A stretch of DNA of 44,806 bases from a virus. A program made the translations under genes and the position numbers. The DNA lies in IMG/VR virus record IMGVR_UViG_3300027792_000005, positions 1 through 44,806 of that record; one strand, given 5' to 3'. Each line of letters begins with the position of its first letter. Position 1 is the first letter of the stretch. The notes below the pieces were generated by a model. The model searched no databases and was not told the DNA's origin. It was given only the letters and a program-made list of their open reading frames with translations. Shown piece by piece: positions 16,578 to 24,017 of this stretch.

Positions 16578-16705
16578 CTAACTTTTATCAATTTAGCATG
16601 CTCTTTGACTACTCTCGACCAAAATTCATCACAATCTTTGCGTAAATCAGATTTATAACCTTTATATCTAACTTTTTTAATTACTCTTTTGCCAACTGCA
16701 TACAT
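16574..16705 (-). CDS. 43-residue truncated NinG-like fragment
   Basis: From the ATG at 16705 the peptide contains KSDLRKDCDEFWSRVVKEHA, closely matching KPDLKKECDDLWAEIIKLRA of the NinG/HNH-like protein 0.5 kb downstream, but it stops before the nuclease core. It overlaps the upstream gene by 25 bases and couples to the next by ATGA. It is probably a remnant of a duplicated gene that is still open and translated. Confidence 0.5.
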   Translation of the reverse strand: MYAVGKRVIKKVRYKGYKSDLRKDCDEFWSRVVKEHAKLIKVR

Positions 16706-16884
16706 AGTGCTGGAATAATGTTTGCAACAACCTGCCCGCCCATTTCTCGGCAAATATTTTTTGCAAATTTTCCCGCAACTGCCTTTCTCGCCATGCTGGT
16801 CAACAGCATGACAGAAAAAATACTCATTATCTTTTTCTGGGTTTTATATCCATTGTTGTTATTGCTTTTAGTGTTTGTTAGCAC
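16681..16884 (-). CDS. Hypothetical ~67-residue protein
   Basis: No ATG at the expected place: a GTG at 16884 (or TTG at 16887) follows directly on the upstream TAA. A later ATG at MSIFSVMLLTSMARK is also possible. Basic and moderately hydrophobic in the middle. Function unknown. Confidence 0.4.
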   Translation of the reverse strand: MLTNTKSNNNNGYKTQKKIMSIFSVMLLTSMARKAVAGKFAKNICREMGGQVVANIIPALCMQLAKE

Positions 16885-16887
16885 CAA

Positions 16888-17097
16888 TTATAATAAGAAG
16901 CCTACACCTGTCCTTGCTTTGTGGCATCTCATACACAATCTTTCTCCCTTTTTATAGTAGCTTTTGCCTGTATTGTCTTGCCATCCTGTCATTGCTATTG
17001 TTGCATCACCACCACATTCAGTACAAATATAACTAGTGGTAACAGCAGGTTGCTTCAATGGCTTAGTTTCTGCTTTTTTTGAAGTTTTCTTTTCCAT
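16888..17097 (-). CDS. Zinc-ribbon protein, copy 1
   Basis: 69 residues from the ATG at 17097, after AAGGATAT; a start at 17139 would add 14 residues with no ribosome site. Lys-rich N-terminus, then CTECGG ... CMRCHKARTG, a four-cysteine zinc ribbon. The C-terminal ~45 residues are nearly identical to the protein at 30842-31072 on the other strand (CTECGGDATIAMT-x-WQDNTG shared). Confidence 0.65.
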   Translation of the reverse strand: MEKKTSKKAETKPLKQPAVTTSYICTECGGDATIAMTGWQDNTGKSYYKKGERLCMRCHKARTGVGFLL

Positions 17098-17098
17098 T

Positions 17099-17581
17099 TT
17101 AATATATCCTTTCCTCATTAAATTTCTCAACAAATACATTTTCTTTTATCCCAAAATTTTCTATTTCTTTGAGATAATCGCACATTTTCTTATTACTTAA
17201 CTTACTTGTTGACCTGACATAAAAAACATGTAGAACTTTATCAATTATTCCATATTTACAGCCTTGATACTCTCGGAAATAAACCTGACCTGAATTAAAC
17301 CAATCAAGAAATTCAGATGCTGAATTAAAAGTTTTTTTGTCTGATAAAAACATATCCCCCAAAAAAATGTGCGCTTCGTTTGCAGTTGGGAAATTGCCAT
17401 TATCCACAAAAGCCTTCAAAACAACTCCCCAATAAAATGCGTTAATATTATTAGAGCGGAATTTTTCTTTTGACATCGGGTATAAATACAGCCTCCCGCC
17501 CTCTACGATGCTTTGCAAGCGAGTTTTGAGCGCAATTGATAAAACTATTAAGCCTTGCAATTTTTCAGCGTAATAGCTCAT
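17099..17581 (-). CDS. NinB-like recombination protein
   Basis: 160 residues. The segment NNINAFYWGVVLKAFVDNG, then EAHIFLGDMFL and RSTSKLSNKKMCDYLKEIE follows the pattern of the NinB/Orf family, whose members bind single-stranded DNA and assist recombinase loading in lambda-type recombination. The start overlaps the upstream stop. Together with the NinG-like gene, SSB and annealing protein it forms a lambda-nin-like set. Confidence 0.6.
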   Translation of the reverse strand: MSYYAEKLQGLIVLSIALKTRLQSIVEGGRLYLYPMSKEKFRSNNINAFYWGVVLKAFVDNGNFPTANEAHIFLGDMFLSDKKTFNSASEFLDWFNSGQVYFREYQGCKYGIIDKVLHVFYVRSTSKLSNKKMCDYLKEIENFGIKENVFVEKFNEERIY

Positions 17582-17814
17582 TCTACGCCATGCGGATAAA
17601 GTATATATACGATTAAATATTTATTTAAATTAAACTCCTCGTCGAATCGCGCAAACATAGCATCACATGAGTTTAACTCCTTGTCTTTAACCGGTGTTAA
17701 ATTATAAAGAGCATTACATTTTTTATTATTGACCATTATTTCACATTCGCCAATGTTAAGATTTTTATTTATTTTTTGGACTCTATAATGTCGGGCTTTA
17801 TATATTTTTTGCAT
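17578..17814 (-). CDS. Hypothetical 78-residue protein
   Basis: Preceded by GAGGTTAAA and coupled to the NinB-like gene by a 4-base overlap. Basic N-terminus (MQKIYKARHYRVQKINKN), three Cys. No recognised family. Confidence 0.55.
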   Translation of the reverse strand: MQKIYKARHYRVQKINKNLNIGECEIMVNNKKCNALYNLTPVKDKELNSCDAMFARFDEEFNLNKYLIVYILYPHGVE

Positions 17815-17821
17815 TTTAACC

Positions 17822-18100
17822 TCAACTCAAATGGGAAATTGTTTCTTGAATCTTTTCAAATCTGCTTCTTATTTTTGTTTTCTCCGTATCAATTAGCCTG
17901 CAAAAAACATTACCGGCACTATAATCCTGACTAAAATAAACATTATCAGGCAACTTTATTTCACCTTCATAAATTTCATTCCCATATTTCAAATAATATC
18001 GGGAAACAAGACTTCTCAAAAGGTCTATTTCCATTCGCATCATAGAAATTAAAGTATCAATTTCCTCTAAAACTTGTTTGTTTTTGTCTAAAGCTTTCAT
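17822..18100 (-). CDS. Coiled-coil protein, 92 residues
   Basis: Starts after ATGAGGTTAAAAAA. Two charged helices (residues 1-38 and about 68-92) flank a polar middle. Function unknown. Confidence 0.55.
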   Translation of the reverse strand: MKALDKNKQVLEEIDTLISMMRMEIDLLRSLVSRYYLKYGNEIYEGEIKLPDNVYFSQDYSAGNVFCRLIDTEKTKIRSRFEKIQETISHLS

Positions 18101-18123
18101 TTTTTTAACCTCATTTTTATTAA

Positions 18124-18378
18124 TTATTTCTTTTTTCTTCTCATGCCTTTAGGCATTTTTAACAATTCTTGGAATTTCTCATCATCGACAACTTCCTCAT
18201 GTGAAGAATGCCCAGACGTTTTCACAAATACCACAGCACAATTTAATCTTCCGTTTTTAAACATCTGATAAATTGATTGCCTGCTTCTATACCCAAGCAT
18301 TTTGAATGCTTCAGGTATAGTGATTGTCTTTTCTTTATCTAACTTGCTTCTCATTTCTTTGTCTAAATTGGTTTTCAT
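18124..18378 (-). CDS. Helix-turn-helix DNA-binding protein
   Basis: 84 residues. TITIPEAFKMLGYRSRQSIY (about 19-38) followed by QMFKNGRL is a MerR/excisionase-type helix-turn-helix; the tail is Lys/Arg-rich (MPKGMRRKKK). It is the first gene behind the promoter at 18400-18430. It could be an early-operon regulator and a candidate binder of the GACATTGTAA sites (inference). Confidence 0.6.
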   Translation of the reverse strand: MKTNLDKEMRSKLDKEKTITIPEAFKMLGYRSRQSIYQMFKNGRLNCAVVFVKTSGHSSHEEVVDDEKFQELLKMPKGMRRKKK

Positions 18379-18399
18379 AAATTTCCTTAAATGGTTGTT

Positions 18400-18430
18400 T
18401 AAACTTACTAATAATTATTTACAATGTCAA
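18400..18430 (-). promoter_or_regulatory. Early promoter with GACATTGTAA element
   Basis: On the minus strand: TTG (18430-18428), 20 bases, then TAAGTTTA (18407-18400). The -35 part reads TTGACATTGTAA, the same as the promoter at 22944. Spacing and -7 element match the Bacteroidota TTG...TAnnTTTG pattern. It fires the HTH gene and the genes down to 12403. Confidence 0.65.
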
Positions 18431-18508
18431 GCTAAAAATTGCTATAATTCATAAATATTTCTTATCGATTTTGGTAATTTAGCCTTATAATTACCAGTAC
18501 AAACGTGA

Positions 18509-18613
18509 TTAACAAAAAAACATTTCTAAATATCTCGCTCCACATTTCGGGCAAATTAATTCTTGCAAGCGCGGATAAATTTTAATTTCTTTTGATTTCT
18601 GTTTTAATTTCAT
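18509..18613 (-). CDS. 34-residue zinc-binding peptide
   Basis: ATG at 18613 preceded by AAGGAA. The peptide ends LICPKCGARYLEMFFC, with a CPKC pair and a terminal Cys. It overlaps the end of the preceding gene by 32 bases. Small zinc-ribbon-like peptides are common in this genome, which supports it, but translation is unproven. Confidence 0.4.
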   Translation of the reverse strand: MKLKQKSKEIKIYPRLQELICPKCGARYLEMFFC

Positions 18614-18797
18614 CGCTAAAAAATTCCTTTAGCATATTGATAACTTTTGTTTTAAGCGGAATTTTAACTCTATCTTGCTTTAATTGTAAAGGATGATGTT
18701 CTAAGCAGTGCCGTTCTAAATCAGCATAGCGGTTGTGGAAAGTTGGGATATAGGTACATTCAGTACAACACAATTCGGGTTTTTCTAACTCATACAT
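18582..18797 (-). CDS. C2H2-like zinc-finger protein
   Basis: 71 residues. CTEC (11-14) followed 15 residues later by HCLEHH gives a C-x2-C ... H-x4-H arrangement like a slightly long classical zinc finger, then a Lys-rich C-terminus. May bind nucleic acid. Preceded by GAGGTCAAAA. Confidence 0.55.
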   Translation of the reverse strand: MYELEKPELCCTECTYIPTFHNRYADLERHCLEHHPLQLKQDRVKIPLKTKVINMLKEFFSDEIKTEIKRN

Positions 18798-18833
18798 TTT
18801 TGACCTCTAATAATTTTATAATATCTTCCTCTA

Positions 18834-18998
18834 TTAATTTATGTTATCAAACATCCGGATAACTTTTATTATTTTTTTTGCATCCTCAAAAGAAATAAGT
18901 ACTCCGTATTCACATTCATGTTTTGCTTCTTCCTCAATTTGTATTTCTATATCTTTTATTATTTCTTCTATTTCAAATAACTTTTCTAACTTATTCAT
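18834..18998 (-). CDS. Hypothetical 54-residue acidic protein
   Basis: Starts after GAGGTTAAGTA; mostly acidic helix (LEKLFEIEEIIKDIEIQIEE). Its first base overlaps the last base of the upstream stop. No family recognised. Confidence 0.5.
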   Translation of the reverse strand: MNKLEKLFEIEEIIKDIEIQIEEEAKHECEYGVLISFEDAKKIIKVIRMFDNIN

Positions 18999-19321
18999 TA
19001 CTTAACCTCATCTTTTAATTGGCTAACTTTTGCTTTAATACTTCTAAATATACCGGAATTTTTGGAAGCTAACTTAACAATATTATTATGTAAGTCATCC
19101 CTTTCTTTACAAAAATCACATATATGGAATGATTCAGGCTCACAGACTATTCGGCGTGCATCGTAACAATCTTCATAAGAAGATGTATAATTATGTATAT
19201 CACATCTTTTAATTGTATTTCTTTTAGCCTTATTAATTTTTATTTCTTTTTTATTCTTGAAATATTGTTGTAATAATTCTATAATATCTTTACTAAGTGA
19301 TTTTTTTTCTAATTCATTCAT
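18998..19321 (-). CDS. Cys-rich hypothetical protein
   Basis: 107 residues. Helical, basic N-terminus, then CDIHNY, CYDARRIVC and HICDFC, enough Cys/His for a zinc site. Coupled to the upstream gene by overlap. Function unknown. Confidence 0.55.
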   Translation of the reverse strand: MNELEKKSLSKDIIELLQQYFKNKKEIKINKAKRNTIKRCDIHNYTSSYEDCYDARRIVCEPESFHICDFCKERDDLHNNIVKLASKNSGIFRSIKAKVSQLKDEVK

Positions 19322-19550
19322 TATAGATGTCCAGTTTAGTTTGTAATTTTGTTATTTCAACAGCTTGTTTTGAGGTTAATTTATAAAGATTTTTAATAAA
19401 ATATTCTCTTGATTCAATTATTGTTTGCAAAGTCATATTGTTATCTTGCAAAACTTTGTTATATTCTTTAAGTCTTTTATTTATTTTTAATAATGTAAAA
19501 GTCACATAAATAAAACTTGCTAAAATAAAAGCTAAAATATATATTGCCAT
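19314..19550 (-). CDS. Membrane-anchored coiled-coil protein, 78 residues
   Basis: N-terminal membrane segment (MAIYILAFILASFIYVTFTL) and a charged coiled coil to the end. Preceded by AAGGTGTAAA. Same architecture as the genes at 13527 and 14552. Function unknown. Confidence 0.55.
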   Translation of the reverse strand: MAIYILAFILASFIYVTFTLLKINKRLKEYNKVLQDNNMTLQTIIESREYFIKNLYKLTSKQAVEITKLQTKLDIYNE

Positions 19551-19639
19551 TTTACACCTTGTATTTTAATTAAAAATTTATTATTTTTGTCTAACCTCAT
19601 TTTAAGAGCGGAGCGAAGCATCAAATAATATCTTTTCAT
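19532..19639 (-). CDS. Possible 35-residue basic peptide
   Basis: An open frame starting MKRYYLMLRSALKMRLDKNN spans the hairpin at 19607-19658 and overlaps the start of the next gene. No ribosome site is visible. Listed because it would fill an otherwise empty gap; it may not be translated. Confidence 0.2.
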   Translation of the reverse strand: MKRYYLMLRSALKMRLDKNNKFLIKIQGVKWQYIF

Positions 19640-19658
19640 TTAGACTTTCGACTCCGCT
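19607..19658 (+). terminator. Hairpin with T-run on the plus strand
   Basis: AGCGGAGCGAAGC (19607-19619) can pair with CTTTCGACTCCGCT (19645-19658), apart from single mismatches, across a 25-base loop. On the plus strand the stem is followed by TTTTTT, so it could stop plus-strand (antisense) transcription in this minus-strand operon. On the minus strand it would be an intra-operon stem-loop, perhaps for processing. Confidence 0.45.
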
Positions 19659-19668
19659 TTTTTATTCA

Positions 19669-19848
19669 TTAAAAAGACAACTCCATTTTATAATTATCAA
19701 TCGCTTTCCGTAGATTATCGATAATTAAAAGCATTGTATAAGGGTTGACTTCAATTTCTTTTGCAATTAATGTTTGATGCAATTCTTTTAATTCTGTTAT
19801 CTGTTTTGATAAGTAGGCAATCTCTTTATCTTCTAATTTTCTGCTCAT
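19669..19848 (-). CDS. Hypothetical 59-residue helical protein
   Basis: MSRKLEDKEIAYLSKQITEL begins a continuous charged helix. The start overlaps the upstream stop by 4 bases. No family recognised. Confidence 0.5.
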   Translation of the reverse strand: MSRKLEDKEIAYLSKQITELKELHQTLIAKEIEVNPYTMLLIIDNLRKAIDNYKMELSF

Positions 19849-20021
19849 TTTATACCACCATACAAATAATTATTACTTTGACATTTTCTTAACCATTTAG
19901 ACGGCTTTTTTATACGCTTTAGCTTTCTTGTTTTTTGCCAATCTACCAACATCTGCCGGATTGCTTCCTTGTCTTTCCAGTAGAAAGAATCTATAAAATC
20001 AATCCATTCTTGTTCAGCCAT
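19845..20021 (-). CDS. Hypothetical 58-residue basic protein
   Basis: Starts after GAGGTAGTAAA. Trp-rich N-terminal half (EQEWIDFIDSFYWKDKEA) and strongly basic middle (KTRKLKRIKKPSKW), suggesting nucleic-acid contact. No family recognised. Confidence 0.5.
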   Translation of the reverse strand: MAEQEWIDFIDSFYWKDKEAIRQMLVDWQKTRKLKRIKKPSKWLRKCQSNNYLYGGIK

Positions 20022-20058
20022 TTTACTACCTCATTTATTTTATTATTAATTCTGCATA

Positions 20059-20352
20059 TTAATATAAGCCATTTTTTAGTACATCTTCAATACTATCAAG
20101 ACTTTTTGAATAATTAGAACAAAAAAATGATTTTCCTGCTATACCAGATATTTCATCTATACATATTAAAAGTTTTCCTTCTGGTGAAACACGTTCGATA
20201 GAAATATAATAACTTTTAGCTAAGAAAATTATCTTAAAATGTCCGCTTCTTAATTCGATAAGTTGATAATCACGCCCATGATAATTAGAAAATCGATTTG
20301 TAATAAGAATTTTTCTAAAAATATTAAATATTTTATTGGGTTCTCTATTCAC
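20059..20352 (-). CDS. Hypothetical 97-residue protein
   Basis: The start is a GTG at 20352 with AAGGAG eight bases upstream. Basic N-terminus and beta-strand-rich middle. No family recognised. Confidence 0.55.
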   Translation of the reverse strand: MNREPNKIFNIFRKILITNRFSNYHGRDYQLIELRSGHFKIIFLAKSYYISIERVSPEGKLLICIDEISGIAGKSFFCSNYSKSLDSIEDVLKNGLY

Positions 20353-20408
20353 TATAATTCTCCTTATTATTAATTCTGCAAACTATTTATTTCTGTGATT
20401 TTAACCAT

Positions 20409-20807
20409 CTAAAAAGGCAATTGATTATCTTCATCTGATTCTGGTATATTTGCTTGACTGCCTGTTGGCTCATGCGCTTCTCTATTTATAACTTTAGATA
20501 ATATATTTACCTTTTCAGCAATAATTTCAGAAACTTTCACTTTCACACCTGTGTTATTTTCGTATTCTCGGTTGCATATTCTACCTTCTACATGCACTTG
20601 AACACCTTTAAGAAGATTGCTAACCATAAAATCGCTCGGCTTGAATAACACTATGTTATGCCAAGTTGTTCCATTTACCCAAGTTTCATTTTTCTTAACA
20701 GAATGAGTCGTCGCAATAGAAAAACTTGCAATAGTTAAATTTGTCGTTGTGGTTTTTATTTCGGCATCTCTGCCTAAATTGCCAATTAATAGAGCTTTGT
20801 TATACAT
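20409..20807 (-). CDS. ssb: Single-stranded DNA-binding protein
   Basis: 132 residues. OB-fold signature MYNKALLIGNLGRDAEIKTT, central W-x-NGTTWHNIVLF, and VHVEGRICNREYENNTG. The acidic C-terminus ESDEDNQLPF matches the partner-binding tail (DDD-x-PF type) that recruits replication and repair proteins. It sits directly downstream of the nuclease and annealing genes, so it serves both replication and recombination. Confidence 0.93.
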   Translation of the reverse strand: MYNKALLIGNLGRDAEIKTTTTNLTIASFSIATTHSVKKNETWVNGTTWHNIVLFKPSDFMVSNLLKGVQVHVEGRICNREYENNTGVKVKVSEIIAEKVNILSKVINREAHEPTGSQANIPESDEDNQLPF

Positions 20808-20816
20808 ATTTAGCCT

Positions 20817-21590
20817 TTAAGTTAAGTTATCAAAATTTATTTGGTTAATACCACCTTTGTAATATTCAAGTCCTTCATGGCAAAATTGAAGATATGGGCA
20901 TTTAGCCCCATACTTATTTTTAAGACAATTTTCATGTTTAGGATTAGCATCAAAAAAAGGGTCTGAAATAAAATTTATTAATATGTTTTCTAACCAATTG
21001 AATGAACGATATTTTGCTTCAACTACAATACTTTTTATCACATGATAATATAAATCAATAATTATATACTCAAAGGGGAATATTATCTCTGTGTTTTTCC
21101 ATAAAATATAAGGGTAAAATATTGATTGTAACAAATCTTCTTTTGTAGGATGTATAGTTTCACCTCTCCAATCCATAAAAGCCCAAACTTTATTCATATC
21201 GCCTGTTGTTTTCAAATCCTGTAATTTTGTAACACCATGATAATCTATTTCACCTTGTAAAATAAATAAGTCATGTTCGTATTCGATTTTGACAAACGGC
21301 GTCCCGCCGGCTTCAAATTTAGGTGCTACTAATTCCGCACATCTTTTACAATTCTCAACATCTCGCAATCTTGCATCTGTCATTTTTTTTCTGCCACCGA
21401 GTTCTAAATCTTCTTGATTATTTTCTTTAAAACCCCAAAGATAACCCTCTGTTAAAAGTCCTAAATTTTGTGCCTCTGTTGTTTCAGTTTCTTTCTCAAT
21501 GCTTAACTTGTATTTTTTAGGGCATAATAAAAACTCTTTCAAATTTGATTGATGAATTACAGGTTTACCGTTCCGACTATATTCTCGCAT
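20817..21590 (-). CDS. PD-(D/E)XK exonuclease, Cas4/RecB-like
   Basis: 257 residues. GEID (113-116), then DLK (125-127), are the catalytic acidic/Lys residues of the PD-(D/E)XK fold. Cys23 (LLCPKKYKL) plus Cys222, Cys231 and Cys237 form the four-cysteine iron-sulphur arrangement of RecB/AddB/Cas4-type nucleases. It follows the Rad52-like gene (14-base overlap counted from the upstream end), so it probably resects DNA ends for single-strand annealing. PDDEXK_1 family call is by motif. Confidence 0.82.
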   Translation of the reverse strand: MREYSRNGKPVIHQSNLKEFLLCPKKYKLSIEKETETTEAQNLGLLTEGYLWGFKENNQEDLELGGRKKMTDARLRDVENCKRCAELVAPKFEAGGTPFVKIEYEHDLFILQGEIDYHGVTKLQDLKTTGDMNKVWAFMDWRGETIHPTKEDLLQSIFYPYILWKNTEIIFPFEYIIIDLYYHVIKSIVVEAKYRSFNWLENILINFISDPFFDANPKHENCLKNKYGAKCPYLQFCHEGLEYYKGGINQINFDNLT

Positions 21591-22308
21591 CGCTTTTTAA
21601 CCCTTTTATTTTTTCAGAAATTTCTTTTTTTATCGTTAATTCGTCAAGACCTTTATTAATAAAATCTTGTAAAATACCACTACTTTTTTTAGTCAATTCA
21701 AAAACATCCGTGAAATCATCTATCGTAATTTTTAATAAATCTAACATTTCTATTTGCTGTTGTGTTAATTCTTGAGGTATTATTATATTAAAAGGTTCAT
21801 ATTTATCTTCGAGTTCTCTGTTCAAATCTCTACCAAACCATTTACCTAAAGTACGTGCTGCATTCTTAATACATTCAGCTTTTAGATGTGGGTAATCTTT
21901 AACAAGAGTATTGGGAATTTTATCTCGAACATTTGTTATATCACCACTTCCGCCTTTAGCTTTAGATACATATTGAATCATTGTTCCGGCAGCGCCTATC
22001 CGGCAAAGCCACATTCTAGCAACCGGATGGAAATAATGTAGTTCTATTTCCCCTATTATTTCGTTTGCCACAATTTTAGTAGTAAAATTTTTTGTTTGCC
22101 ATAATCCAAAAAACATTTCATCAAGTTTCATTTCAACAAATGAAATCGGGATATAATTAGAATTGCCAGCATGAGTATTCACCATTATTTCATCTTTTGG
22201 CGGTTGTTTATGCAATGCTTTCTGGAAATTCTGCAATCCGTCTTTTATTTTCAAATCTTCTAATTTAGCTGTTTCATTTGTAGCAATTGTTGCTAATTTA
22301 TTCTCCAT
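21577..22308 (-). CDS. Rad52/Sak-like single-strand annealing protein (putative)
   Basis: 243 residues from 22308, chosen because AAAGGTGAG precedes it. YIPISFVEMKLDEMFFGLW and the later CIKNAARTLGKWFGRDLNR match the Rad52-type pattern (Y-[IV] ... LNE-x-FG-x-x-W and a conserved Ala-rich helix ending in LG-x-x-LG-like residues). The order annealing protein, nuclease, SSB is the standard phage recombination module. The family assignment needs profile confirmation. Confidence 0.62.
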   Translation of the reverse strand: MENKLATIATNETAKLEDLKIKDGLQNFQKALHKQPPKDEIMVNTHAGNSNYIPISFVEMKLDEMFFGLWQTKNFTTKIVANEIIGEIELHYFHPVARMWLCRIGAAGTMIQYVSKAKGGSGDITNVRDKIPNTLVKDYPHLKAECIKNAARTLGKWFGRDLNRELEDKYEPFNIIIPQELTQQQIEMLDLLKITIDDFTDVFELTKKSSGILQDFINKGLDELTIKKEISEKIKGLKSDARI

Positions 22309-22318
22309 TAACTCACCT

Positions 22319-22642
22319 TTATTCAATTGTTATTATTTTTTTAATTAAATCAATCGAAACAGATTCAAATAACCGGTCTGTTTGGCAATCAACTGTAAAA
22401 TCATATAAATCGATGTAGCAAATATCGGGAGCGTGTAGTTGCTCGAATTGGAAATTGCAATACTCAATTTCAAAGCCATTTGAGTTACATTTTATTTCTG
22501 CACCATATGAAAAATCTATCGTTTCCTCAAATTCAAGGTCTTCAATATTTGCAGTTGGGTAATTTGAAAAATAATTTTTATCGCCTGGTTTGAAGTAAAC
22601 ACTTAACTGAATGTTTTTTGCTATGTTATTATTGATATACAT
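22319..22642 (-). CDS. Hypothetical 107-residue protein
   Basis: Starts after ATGAGGTAAAAA. Acidic, beta-rich, with several Cys and Tyr (FEIEYCNFQFEQLHAPDICY). Sits directly upstream of the annealing protein. No family recognised. Confidence 0.6.
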   Translation of the reverse strand: MYINNNIAKNIQLSVYFKPGDKNYFSNYPTANIEDLEFEETIDFSYGAEIKCNSNGFEIEYCNFQFEQLHAPDICYIDLYDFTVDCQTDRLFESVSIDLIKKIITIE

Positions 22643-22662
22643 TTTTTACCTCATTTTTTAAT

Positions 22663-22890
22663 TTATATTTGAAACCCTTCTGGATATTTAGTTTGTACCT
22701 TTCTGATTTCACCGCCTCCGCTTATTGTTGATTTACCACATTTTTTACATTTCATATTCGGTATTACATTGTCTTGATAATAGCGGTCATCATAACCTGA
22801 ATTATTCATTTCTTGATATTGGCAAAATTCACATTCCATTAAGGCAGTGAAATCTCTGCGATGCTGGCTAATTATTTCTTTGATTTTCAT
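22663..22890 (-). CDS. Zinc-ribbon protein, 75 residues
   Basis: Start at 22890 after ATGAGGTTAAAA (the upstream in-frame ATG is part of that motif). CEFC and CKKCGK form a four-cysteine ribbon. First gene behind the promoter at 22914-22944, so a regulator is possible. Confidence 0.6.
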   Translation of the reverse strand: MKIKEIISQHRRDFTALMECEFCQYQEMNNSGYDDRYYQDNVIPNMKCKKCGKSTISGGGEIRKVQTKYPEGFQI

Positions 22891-22913
22891 TTTTAACCTC
22901 ATTTTTGTTTATA

Positions 22914-22944
22914 CAAATATACTATTTTTTATTTACAATGTCAA
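22914..22944 (-). promoter_or_regulatory. Early promoter, near-perfect Bacteroidota type
   Basis: Minus strand TTG (22944-22942), 20 bases, TATATTTG (22921-22914). The -35 side reads TTGACATTGTAAATAA. It is the clearest member of the set. Transcription should start near 22907, just ahead of the zinc-ribbon gene, and run into the recombination genes. Confidence 0.75.
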
Positions 22945-23006
22945 TAGATAAAATATCTATTATGCTATTAATATCGGCTTAGTTGATAGTTATACAGAAA
23001 ACCGGC

Positions 23007-23468
23007 TTACTTTTTACCATATTCCATAACATATTTTTTAGCTTCCTCTTTTGTAACATATTTACCATCCCAATCAAAGTAAACTGTTTCTACATTGCTG
23101 GCGTCAATCAATTCGCAAATAATTTGTTTCTGTTCCGGTGTATCGTGTTGTTGCATCGCACTAAAAGACACCCCAAGCTCGACATACTTTTTAAGTAGTT
23201 CTTTTGCTTTTTCTGTTTTTATTTTCCATGCTTTTAACGTCCCCCACTTTAATGTAATCATGTCGCGTTCTTCCGCCGGTTTCTGTATAACAAGCGCATC
23301 AAGTTGACGGCTGTTTTTATCCTCAAAATATTTTACTGCCGCATTTCTCAATGTCCCTATTATTCCGTTTAGTCTTTCATCTGGGTCATCAATCAATAAA
23401 TTAGGGAATTCTTGCCAAAATATTCTCTCTAATTTTGTTGATGGTTCTTTCCTTCCTCTTACATCCAT
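23007..23468 (-). CDS. Hypothetical 153-residue protein
   Basis: Basic N-terminus with LNGIIGTLRNAAVKYFEDKN and an acidic helical C-terminus. It is the last gene of the replication segment, ending before the promoter at 22944. Possibly replication-linked by position; no motif supports a specific function. Confidence 0.6.
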   Translation of the reverse strand: MDVRGRKEPSTKLERIFWQEFPNLLIDDPDERLNGIIGTLRNAAVKYFEDKNSRQLDALVIQKPAEERDMITLKWGTLKAWKIKTEKAKELLKKYVELGVSFSAMQQHDTPEQKQIICELIDASNVETVYFDWDGKYVTKEEAKKYVMEYGKK

Positions 23469-23486
23469 TTTACACCTAGTAGTTGT

Positions 23487-23777
23487 TTACTTATTTATTT
23501 CTGTTTTTGCTAATTTTACATTTTGGAAGCCAAATTTTTCATTATACGCAATTACTAAATCTTTTGTTAACTCTTGCCGTTTTAAATTTTCGTTTATTCT
23601 TTCTTGTTCAGTACGGTTTCTGTATGATAGCCAACTTTCATTCGTTTTATCCCAATCAGCATTATTTACTAACTCAATAGCTCTATCGGTCATAGCAAGC
23701 GAACATAAATATTTGCCATCAATAGTAATTATTTCCGAATTATCAGTATAAAGAAGTTTTTTCTTTTCGTAATCCAT
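23487..23777 (-). CDS. Hypothetical 96-residue protein
   Basis: Starts after AGGAGTAAATAAAA. Polar helical sequence ending KLAKTEINK. The same nine residues end the next gene upstream because both stop inside copies of a 28-bp direct repeat. Function unknown. Confidence 0.55.
   Translation of the reverse strand: MDYEKKKLLYTDNSEIITIDGKYLCSLAMTDRAIELVNNADWDKTNESWLSYRNRTEQERINENLKRQELTKDLVIAYNEKFGFQNVKLAKTEINK
23491..23518. repeat. 28-bp direct repeat, copy 1
   Basis: Identical to 23794-23821. Both copies cover the last codons and stop of adjacent minus-strand genes, giving identical C-termini (KLAKTEINK). Confidence 0.95.
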
Positions 23778-23789
23778 TTTTATTTACTC

Positions 23790-24017
23790 CTATTTATTTA
23801 TTTCTGTTTTTGCTAATTTTAGAAATTTGTTTAATAATTCATCGTCTCTTAAATTATTCCATTTTTGTGATTGTGAGCCTAAATATTGGCTTGCACTTTT
23901 ATAAACCAAATCATAAATTTTTTCTTTCGGATAATTCAAAGACTTGGCAGTAACTAAAATCCAAATACTTAATTTAAGTAAAGGATTAATTTCAATAAAT
24001 TCCATTAAACTGTTCAT
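23790..24017 (-). CDS. Hypothetical 75-residue protein
   Basis: Overlaps the end of the helicase gene by 26 bases; start at 24017 or 24005. Hydrophobic start (FIEINPLLKLSIWILVTAKS), then polar. Ends KLAKTEINK from the 28-bp repeat. The position right after the helicase recalls small replication accessory proteins, but no motif supports this. Confidence 0.5.
   Translation of the reverse strand: MNSLMEFIEINPLLKLSIWILVTAKSLNYPKEKIYDLVYKSASQYLGSQSQKWNNLRDDELLNKFLKLAKTEINK
23794..23821. repeat. 28-bp direct repeat, copy 2
   Basis: Second exact copy of 23491-23518, 303 bases apart, a distance divisible by three. Confidence 0.95.
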
